From NCBI GenBank assembly GCA_964538405.1, contig CAZIET010000008.1, forward strand, positions 1-16,866: a stretch of DNA of 16,866 nt. Reading direction: 5' to 3'. The stretch is from JAGVWT01 sp964538405. Lineage in GTDB: Archaea > Nanobdellota > Nanobdellia > Pacearchaeales > GW2011-AR1. The position numbers and the translations under genes are program-made. Shown piece by piece: positions 6,302 through 14,600 of the stretch. How positions within the stretch are numbered: position 1 is the first letter of the stretch; each line of letters begins with the position of its first letter. The notes under the pieces were generated by a model that saw nothing but the letters and a program-made list of their open reading frames with translations, was not told the DNA's origin and searched no databases.

Positions 6302-6324
6302 TTTAGAATTTCGTGAAGTGGGAA

Positions 6325-6336
6325 ATATTTAAATAT
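6325..6336. promoter_or_regulatory. Perfectly palindromic TATA box shared by tRNA-Val and the gene at 6357
   Basis: ATATTTAAATAT is its own reverse complement. Its centre is about 29 nt before the tRNA-Val 5' end on the minus strand. It is about 27 nt before ATG 6357 on the plus strand. No other TATA-like element in the 55-bp gap is placed as well for either gene. Confidence 0.6.
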
Positions 6337-6356
6337 AATGCCTTCAATATTTTTCC

Positions 6357-6566
6357 ATGCATTGGAGGTGGATATTAGTTGTTGTTTATTTTGTAATTGG
6401 ATTTTATTTAATCAATTCTTCACAAAGTTTTATTGCAATTCCCGAACTTATCTCACAGTTTGATGCATGGATACTTCTATTTGGCGGGATTTTGGTTGTT
6501 TTTTCAGGAATAGGGCATGCCATGGCCCACAAAGACCGTGACAAACAAACAGTTTCTGTAAGATGA
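6357..6566 (+). CDS. Small hypothetical membrane protein, two TM segments
   Basis: The 69-residue product begins MHWRWILVVVYFVIGFYLI, a first membrane span at about residues 4-20. A short loop containing PELISQFDAW precedes a second span at about residues 38-54 (ILLFGGILVVFSGIGHAMAH). A charged tail (KDRDKQTVSVR) ends the protein. I recognise no family. The start is supported by the palindromic TATA box 27 nt upstream and by the absence of another in-frame start. Confidence 0.7.
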   Translation: MHWRWILVVVYFVIGFYLINSSQSFIAIPELISQFDAWILLFGGILVVFSGIGHAMAHKDRDKQTVSVR

Positions 6567-6572
6567 TTTGTT

Positions 6573-6602
6573 TTACTAAGTTAGTAAGTAAGTTAGTAAC
6601 TT
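6573..6602. promoter_or_regulatory. Tandem, overlapping palindromic repeats: candidate operator
   Basis: TAAGTTAGTAA occurs twice, at 6577-6587 and 6589-6599, in 12-bp register. Two inverted repeats are built on it. TTACTAA-G-TTAGTAA (6573-6587) and AAGTTA-G-TAACTT (6590-6602) are both perfect apart from the central base. The array ends 10 bp before the TATA box of the operon starting at 6653. That position suits an activator or repressor site. The first product of the operon is a candidate ribbon-helix-helix protein, a class that often binds short tandem palindromes at its own promoter. Confidence 0.55.
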
Positions 6603-6612
6603 ATTAAGAAAA

Positions 6613-6621
6613 CTTTATATA
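6613..6621 (+). promoter_or_regulatory. TATA box of the 6653-15612 operon
   Basis: CTTTATATA is centred 36 nt before ATG 6653. This implies a leader of roughly 10 nt, unlike the leaderless genes elsewhere in the window. The leader would hold the ribosome-binding sequence AGAGG at 6643-6647, five bases before the ATG. Confidence 0.6.
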
Positions 6622-6652
6622 CAATATTTACCAATTGTAAAAAGAGGTTCCA

Positions 6653-6790
6653 ATGAAAAAATATTTGCTTCTTGTAGAGGATGAAAAGCTTTGGGAAAAA
6701 TTTAAAGAAATCATAAAAAATGACATTAACACTGAAATAATGGAACTGATAAAAAAGAAGATAAATGGGGTGAAAAAAGGTGAAAAATAA
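6653..6790 (+). CDS. 45-residue putative ribbon-helix-helix DNA-binding protein
   Basis: A short frame starting MKKYLLLVEDEKLWEKFKEI and ending KKGEK. It has its own TATA box and an AGAGG ribosome-binding site. It overlaps the next gene by 11 bp, which argues that it is real and translationally coupled. The layout of a short strand (KKYLLLVED), a helix (EKLWEKFKEIIK), a turn, and a second helix (NTEIMELIKKKI) resembles Arc/MetJ ribbon-helix-helix proteins. In Arc the second helix likewise starts with NSEI. No cysteines, signal peptide or membrane segment are present. The assignment comes from pattern only and the protein is near the minimum size for the fold. An alternative is a short structural or leader peptide. 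Confidence 0.6.
   Translation: MKKYLLLVEDEKLWEKFKEIIKNDINTEIMELIKKKINGVKKGEK
6767..6773 (+). promoter_or_regulatory. Shine-Dalgarno site deciding the GTG start at 6780
   Basis: GGGGTGA lies six bases before GTG 6780 and inside the coding sequence of the preceding 45-codon gene. A TGA in the 6780 frame just upstream excludes an earlier start. The rare GTG start is therefore well determined. Confidence 0.65.
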
Positions 6791-8621
6791 AAAGGGGCAA
6801 GTAACAATTTTCATAATAATTGCTATAGTAATCGTGGCTTTTGCTACAATATATTTTGTGGTTAGGGGGAATCTTTTTGCTCCAGCAATTCCAACCACTT
6901 TTGAGCCCGCTTACAACACATTTTTGTCCTGCATTCAGGAAGAAACTGAAACTGCAATAAGCATAGCTGAAAACCAGGCAGGATATGTCGAATTGCCGGC
7001 TTTTGAGCCTGGAAATAATTACATGCCATTTTCTTCACAATTGGATTTTCTTGGAAATCCTGTTCCCTACTGGTATTATGTTTCAGGAAATAACATTCAA
7101 AGGGAGCAGGTTCCATCAAAATCAGACATTGAAGAACAAATCGGAAATTACATAGAAGAAAACATAAAAGACTGCAGCCTAGATGAATATTATTCACAAG
7201 ATTTTGAAATCTCTTTAAATGAGGCAGATGCTGATGTAAATATCCTTGATGACAGAATAGATGTTTCTCTTGATATGGGTCTTTCAATGGCAAGAGGGGA
7301 TGAAAGTGTTTTAGTGAGAAGGCATTCAGCCACAGTCAATTCAAATCTTGGAATGCTTTATGACGAAGCAGTAAAAATCTATAATCATGAGCAGGAAACT
7401 CTGTTTTTGGAAAATTATGCATTGGATACTCTCGGATTGTATGCTCCAGTTGATGGTGTTGAACTAAGCTGCAGCCCGGTAACATGGAATGCGGAAGATG
7501 TTTTTGATGAATTGCATTCGGGAATAGATGCTAATACCCAGTCCTTAAAGACTCAAACGGCATCAACAAGCGAAAGAGATTACTTTGTGGAAGAACTGAG
7601 TGTTGATACGGATGTAAGATTCATTACATCCAAAGATTGGACATACAGCTTTGATGTTGGTCCAAGTGAAGGAAATATTCTTCTTGCAAATCCAATTGGA
7701 AACCAGCCCGGATTGGGTGTTTTGGGATTTTGCTATGTTCCATATCATTTTGTGTATGACGTGAAATACCCTGTATTAATCCAGGTATTCAAGGACAATG
7801 AAATTTTCCAATTTCCTGTAGCAGTAGTTATACAAGGAAACAATCCAAGAGAGGCATTGGATGCAACTGCAATAAATATACAATTGCCAGAAATATGCAC
7901 TAACAACAACACCCAAATTCAGGTGAAGACATATGACACAAAGCTTAATCCAGTAAATGCAGATATTTCATATGAATGCTTCGGAACAAAATGTGAAATC
8001 GGAAAAACAACCAATGGCATATTAACCTCAAATTTCTCTCAATGTGCAAACGGAAATGTCCTTGCAAAAGCGCAAGGATTCAAAGATACAAAATATCAAT
8101 TTTCAACAATAAACCAGGGAAGTGTTGAGATCATAATGGACAGAAAATATGAAATGAATGTAAATCTGAAAGTTGACAATGCTGATTACAACGGACAGGC
8201 TACAATAAACTTTGTTTCTGAAGATGGATCAATTTCAAATACACTAGTTTATCCTACTCAGAAGAAAATAAATTTGAGCGAGGGACAGTATGAAATTCGG
8301 GTGTGGGTTTACAAAAATTCTTCCTTGAAGCTTGGAGCTACAACATCTGAACAGTGTGTTGAGGTTCCCCAATCAAATGTTGGCGGATTCTTTGGGTTGA
8401 CAAAAGAGAAATGTTTTACAATAGAATTCCCAGAACAAATAATCTCAAATGCATTAGCTGGAGGCGGAAATCAGAACTATTACATCCTAGAGTCTGAATT
8501 AAACAGCTATAGTACTGTTGAAATTAATGCTGGAAGTCTCCCAACCCCAAATACAATAGATCAGCTTAACAATAATTATTTACTATTTGATGCTAAAGGA
8601 TTACAGGTAACTTTTAAGTAA
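6780..8621 (+). CDS. Pilin-like surface protein with class III signal peptide
   Basis: This 613-residue protein starts at GTG with KNKKGQVTIFIIIAIVIVAF. It has a short basic n-region, a KKG-Q prepilin-peptidase-like site (cleavage after Gly6), and a hydrophobic helix at about 8-28. Such signals mark archaeal pilins, archaellins and other proteins kept in the membrane by the mature N-terminal helix. The remaining ~580 residues should be outside the cell. They appear as mixed helix and beta structure. About residues 455-535 form a beta-sandwich-like stretch (SVEIIMDRKYEMNVNLKVDN onward) recalling PEGA or carboxypeptidase-regulatory folds. Several paired cysteines could form disulfides. No catalytic motif is seen. 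It precedes the 2329-residue secreted protein by one base, so the two are probably made together and may interact. Confidence 0.85.
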   Translation: MKNKKGQVTIFIIIAIVIVAFATIYFVVRGNLFAPAIPTTFEPAYNTFLSCIQEETETAISIAENQAGYVELPAFEPGNNYMPFSSQLDFLGNPVPYWYYVSGNNIQREQVPSKSDIEEQIGNYIEENIKDCSLDEYYSQDFEISLNEADADVNILDDRIDVSLDMGLSMARGDESVLVRRHSATVNSNLGMLYDEAVKIYNHEQETLFLENYALDTLGLYAPVDGVELSCSPVTWNAEDVFDELHSGIDANTQSLKTQTASTSERDYFVEELSVDTDVRFITSKDWTYSFDVGPSEGNILLANPIGNQPGLGVLGFCYVPYHFVYDVKYPVLIQVFKDNEIFQFPVAVVIQGNNPREALDATAINIQLPEICTNNNTQIQVKTYDTKLNPVNADISYECFGTKCEIGKTTNGILTSNFSQCANGNVLAKAQGFKDTKYQFSTINQGSVEIIMDRKYEMNVNLKVDNADYNGQATINFVSEDGSISNTLVYPTQKKINLSEGQYEIRVWVYKNSSLKLGATTSEQCVEVPQSNVGGFFGLTKEKCFTIEFPEQIISNALAGGGNQNYYILESELNSYSTVEINAGSLPTPNTIDQLNNNYLLFDAKGLQVTFK

Positions 8622-8622
8622 G

Positions 8623-11600
8623 ATGAAAATTTCAAACAAACTTTTCGGAACGATGATTTTAATGGCAATTATCTTCTTAGGATTTACCTCTTTTATTTTA
8701 TCTGCAACATATTCCTCATCAAACGCACAAATAGTTTCTCCTGGAGCAAGTTCATTTGATTATTTGAGCAAACAAGGAATCACAGGAATTGGAGGATTTG
8801 ATGCCAACAAATGCAAACCAGGACAGGATTTTCTTGTTCAGATTGCCCCATTTGGATGTACCCCTGCAGTTGTAAGGAGCGATTTGCTTGAAGAACAGAA
8901 TGTTCCCGTATTCTGCAAATTGGCAGCCACACAAGTCAATCCATTGATAAAAGTCGAGGCAATTGACTTTATTTCATTCAAAGGACAATATCCTTCAGAA
9001 GTTTCTGGAGTAGGATTCCATCCTGCCAGAGCGGCATTGAAAAATTCAAGAACGACTTTGCTTAATTCGCCTATTCTTGAAAATATTGGATATGCAGTTA
9101 TTGTTTTGAGGCAGAATCCAAATGAGTCCTCAATGCCTGAAGTTGTAAGAGGAAATTTGACAGCAAGCATAAGATATGACATAGAAAATGCATTCGGAAT
9201 AGGGCAGGCAGTTTACTATTTGCCTTACTTGACAGAGGATGAATGGGAAGATAAATACAAACGGTATGGATTCTGGAATGGGAAAGGATATTTGAAAGCA
9301 GATGACATTGAAGCAAGAAGTGCAGTAATCTCAGTTTACAGCGATGTCAATCATAAAATCGGAACATTCCCATTAAATCAAGGACAATTGTCAAACAATG
9401 TCTATCTTCCGGGATTTTACTGCCAGGCTGGAATGAGATTAAAGCTTGATGCAGTAGAAGCTCCAGATACAAGAGTGAAATTAAATATAAATGGGGATAT
9501 TGTTGAAGTTCCTCAAGGTGGGAAGTTCCTAAATAATGCCTGCACTGTAAGAAGCATTTCAAAGCAAGGAATAAATCAGAAAGCACAGATTCAGTGTTTG
9601 ACTGATGAAGGCTCAAAGAGATTTGATTTGAGAATAACCCCTAAAGTTGATGTGGCAATACATCAAGAAGGTAAAAATGATGAAATAAAAACAGTAACTG
9701 TTGGAGACAGATTGTACAATTCTCCTGATAACATGAAGGCAATCTATCTCGCATATGTGGGAACTGGAAATGCAGGAAGTGCCCTAATTTCTCAAACAGG
9801 ATCTGGGAAAAATCAAGATCTTTTTGCAATTCTCCTAGCAAAGGACCAGATAAATGATAGGTTAAGTGAAAGTGAATTAGACTCAATAAGTAATGCAGTT
9901 AAACGACATGAGGCCTCAAAAACAGGATATAGATTATTTGATTTTCTAATAAATTCATATAAGATTTATGCAAGTGGTGCTGAAGGTGGGTACAGATATT
10001 TTTTTGAAGGACAGCATTTTGCCGTTATTACTTTTGAAGATAAAACTAGTTTTTACGGTGGAGGATTTTTAAGCTTTTTTTCTGACATAAAAATAACATT
10101 GAAAGGTTCAAGTGCACCACAAAACAATGAAAATGTTTTTGTCAACAATCCTGATTTGAAAGAAAATTATGAAAAGGCCATGGCTGACTACAGAGACATT
10201 ATTAATAAGTATTCCAATGAAAAAGAAAGTGACAATTCTCAGCAGACTTTCGGCGAACAAGCATTGGTTAATTCAATAGTTTTAGCAAATAATCTGGGTC
10301 AACAAAGAAATGTTTCTGAACTTTGTGATGAATTAGAGCAGAAATATCCTGATGTTCCATATCTGTGCAGCGAGGAATTAAAACGTTCAAGCGTTGATCT
10401 TTCCAGCAACAGCGTTTCAATTAATGGAAATATAAAACAGATTTCAATTGAAGGAATTTATGAGCCTAGTGCGGAAGAATACAGTGCAGAAATTGCAGTA
10501 AGAGACCCTTCAGGAAAGGTAAATACTTATCAGTTAGTTAAGAATCAACTTGTTTACTTGGATGAAATACCAGGGGGATCAGTCAAAAACACCCTAATTC
10601 CTACTATGAAAGAGCGGTGTACTCTTTACGGAACTGCAGGTATTGATTATGAGTTGTGTCTTGATGGTGCTATGCCGCTTCCTGAACTTCCATCACCAAA
10701 TTCTTTACCTAACTGTGATATAACTGGTTTACAAGCAGGACCTCAAATACCAGGAGTTAATTGTAAATGTCCGACTGGTTTTATTGCAGACGAAAATACT
10801 AGAGGTTGTAAGCCTTATTCTGGAAAATCTGTTAGCTACATTCAACTGGTTTCTCTTGAAGAAGGATATGCTCTTTTCAATGTAAATCTTCAAGGAAACT
10901 CGTACTCGAGAGCGAGACTTGATTTGGATGCGTCAAATGCTTTCAGAAGCCAATACTTAGTTAGCCTTGAAAAAATCAATTTGAAGAAACAGGCAAGGGT
11001 TTCTGTTCTTCCAAATGTACAGAACGCAGGAACAGAGGCAAATTTCAGCTTTGCAATCGGAATAGAAAAAAGAAATATTCAGTTGTCTCCTGAAAAAATA
11101 AATGAGAAAATTGAGAACCTAAATGAGTCAATAAACAAGTGGGAAGAGAAATCAGAGGATCTTGGAGAGGTTGTGAAAGGGTTCAACGGAATGTGCCTGG
11201 CAACTGGAACTTACTTCACTGCAAAGAACTTCATGCAGAACCTTGATGGAAAATCCATAGCAAGGCAGGAAGTAATGAGAAGTGATGGGGGATGGATGGA
11301 TGTTTGTGCTGAAGAAATCAAAACAACAAAGGAGACCATGGACAAATGCTTGTATGATCACACAAAAGAAATAGATCAGGATGTTGAGGTTGTCTCCAAA
11401 ATAATAGAAGACCAAAATAAAAAGGAAAACAGAATTACTGAAGAAAATATAGGGCAGAGGTTGGAGACTATTAAATTAGGTTTAACTGATCAGAGTGATG
11501 ATATTTCACAGGCTCTTACACCACAAGGATACAATGATGGAAAAGTAAGTTTAAGCCAGGCAAGAGATATTGAAAGACTGCAAACTGTTCTTAAAACTCC

Positions 11601-14600
11601 CGGATTGAGTCCGCAGTTCAAGGCTGCCGCAGAAAAGGAACTTGGATTGATTTTGACTGACATAAGCGAAAATTCTCAGTTTTATTCTAGTAGAAACACA
11701 CTAGTGAATGAGTTGGGAATACAAGCAGAACAGGTTCAGCATTTGGAAGTTGGAAAAGATGTTAAGCAGTTTCCTTACAAGGGATTGACTTATGCTAATG
11801 TCAAAAATAAAATTCCTGGAGTTGCTGGAGGTAGTGATAATACTCCGATCTCAATTATCCAGACATCTGATGGTGAAAAATATGCAATTATATTGGATAA
11901 TGAAGTGGGAACAAACAAATATCACATCAAAAGAGATGCTGGAAACCAGCTGATTTATGATTTCAATGGAAGACTAGTTCCTTCAAATGAATTGCCAAAT
12001 GAAGTAAAAAAAGTTTATTTCCAGAAGTATGATGAGGTTTCTTGCAAGAACACTTTCATCAAGCCAGAGGTGAGATACTTTGAAAGGGAGCCGTACAAAG
12101 GATCACCTTCCATTGTTCCATTCAATACCAAGGATGGATGGTATGCTTCAATGTCCCAGACTATTGGAGGATTTGGAAATATAAGAGCGTATGATGATTC
12201 TGGAAGAGTTGCAAGTTTCTACCTATGTAATGTCGGACCAAACGGAAAAGCAGAACCGAGAAGTGGGGATGACATTTGCACGGCATTCAATCCAGGAACA
12301 AATCGGATTTATGGCCAACATCCTTGCTTGGAACAAACTGAAACAAATAGAAAAGTTTCAGAAGCTGTAAAAGCAATTGATGATGCTTCAAGACAATACA
12401 AGTCGGGGGTGAGAGGAAAAATAAGAATACTTAATGAGTACATAGATGTCGGTTCCCCTGCTGTTGATGTTCCAGATTTTGCATGCCAAGATTTCATGTC
12501 TCCAAAAGAATGCAGAATGTTATTCAATGCCTGTGATCCAGTAGTCTGTCCTTCAAGTAGATGTAATCTTGGAGGAAATTATTATGTCAGTGACGTTGTC
12601 CAGTCAGGAATAATTGGAAGCACAGTAATGTGTCTGCCAAACTACAAAGAGGTTGCTGTACCTGTTTGCTTGACTGGGATAAAAGCAGGACTTGATAATT
12701 ATGTTTCAGTGCAGAAAAACTACAGAGATTGCTTGCAAGAGAATTTGGCAACGGGAAAAACAGTTGGAATATGTGATCAGATTCACAGCATTTACATGTG
12801 TGAACTGTTCTGGAGCAATGCACAACCATTTTCTCAAGTTGTAATTCCAAAACTATTCGAATATTTGAAAGGTGAAAGGGGGACAAGAGGTGGAGGGGAA
12901 TATCTAGGGGTGCAGAGTGCATGGCAGAATGCACAGGATTCATACAAGTATCTTGCCAACTATTACGGTCCTGGTGGAAATGTTTTCACTGCGTTCAAGA
13001 CAAAAGCCACTGAAAGTGTGGGAAGCGCATTCTGCAAGACTTTTGTTTCAATGCAATATCCTACTGAATTAGGAATTGATTCAATATTAGAACCAGAGTC
13101 TCCTGCCCAGTTCACGGCGTGGTTCAGCGAACACAGTTTCACAACTGCTACAGTCCCTCCAGTATCACAATACAAAGTATTTTATCATGTGTTTGCTGGA
13201 AACAATGAAGGATCCTATTACAGCGTTTACTTGAAAGCGCCAGTTGGAACTTCATTCTATCAGACAAATCCAACATACACAGTTGCATCAGGATACATAA
13301 GCGCAGGAGATTATGCTTCCGAGACAAAGGATTTCACCGCTTCTACTGGATACAGAGAACTTTGTGTAAGAGTGAATGCACAGGAAGAATGCGGATTCCA
13401 GAAAGTCACCACCGACTTTGCATTGAATTATGGCACTGATGTATATTTAAAAGAGCAGGCAGGAAAGACAAACATAAAATCTGAATCTGAATGTGTTTCA
13501 GGAAGCCCAAGTTTCTCTGCATTGGCTAACATCAACCTACAGACCGGAGTGGACAAAGCTCTTACACCAGAGATTTACAATCAGAACATTATAAGGGTCT
13601 GCTCTACGGAGAATCCAGCAAAAAGAAGTGATCCTCTTGCAGGAACTCCACAGGGAAGATGGCAGGAAGTTGGAACATGTGATGAAAATGTTGGAAAAGT
13701 CAAATGTTATTTGGATACAAAGAGTGTAAAGGATGCAATAAAGACAATAAATATTGAGGATGAAACATTGAACAAAGTCCAGGATAATGTTAGAAATCAA
13801 ATATTGAAGGAAGGAGATTATATACAGGACTTCCAGGCTTTGTTAGATAGAATAAATTCATTCAAAACTCCACAAGAGAAAATAAGTTACATAAGCAGCA
13901 GCGGAGGTCTGGTAAATAAAGTGCTTTACAATGCCCAGAAAGCCAAACTTTTGTTGATAAGAGGAACAGCATACGATGAACTTACCAAGATTGCTGCTGG
14001 AATAATAAAAAAGGCACCAGCAAAAACTGATATTGAAACTGCTAAACATACAGATGAGAACGTTAAATTGCCACCAGAAGAAAAACTTCCTCCTGGAATT
14101 GAAGAGGGCATTCTGCAGTTTTACAAAAACATGAGGTACAAATCGAACAAAATTTCTTGGGAAATTACAAGCGCTAAATGCAGTGGTAATCAAGGGAAGG
14201 ATATAGCATCCGCATTTGATAGATTGTCTAGAGAAACCGAGGGAGTCATTACTTTTGAGCAAAAAACTTGGACTCCATTAAGTAAAGCAGATATTTCTGT
14301 TAACTGCGAGCAATATCCTCAACCTAATGAGAATGGAGATGAACTTAAATTATATGGTTTGGCTGAGTTTGGTGACTTAAAGCTAGTTGATGAATATACG
14401 ATAATTGAAAATGCAATTGCAAATGTTTACATTCCTAGTGCCACTTTTACTTATGGAAAGTGTCCAGAGAATGTTGCACTCCATGAGATTTTACATACTC
14501 TTGGATTTAGGCATTCTCAAAATACCGATAGTGTTCTTTATTCCCAGGCAATAAAATGCAAAGAGAATCCTATAATTGATCCAGAGATTATTGATGAGAT

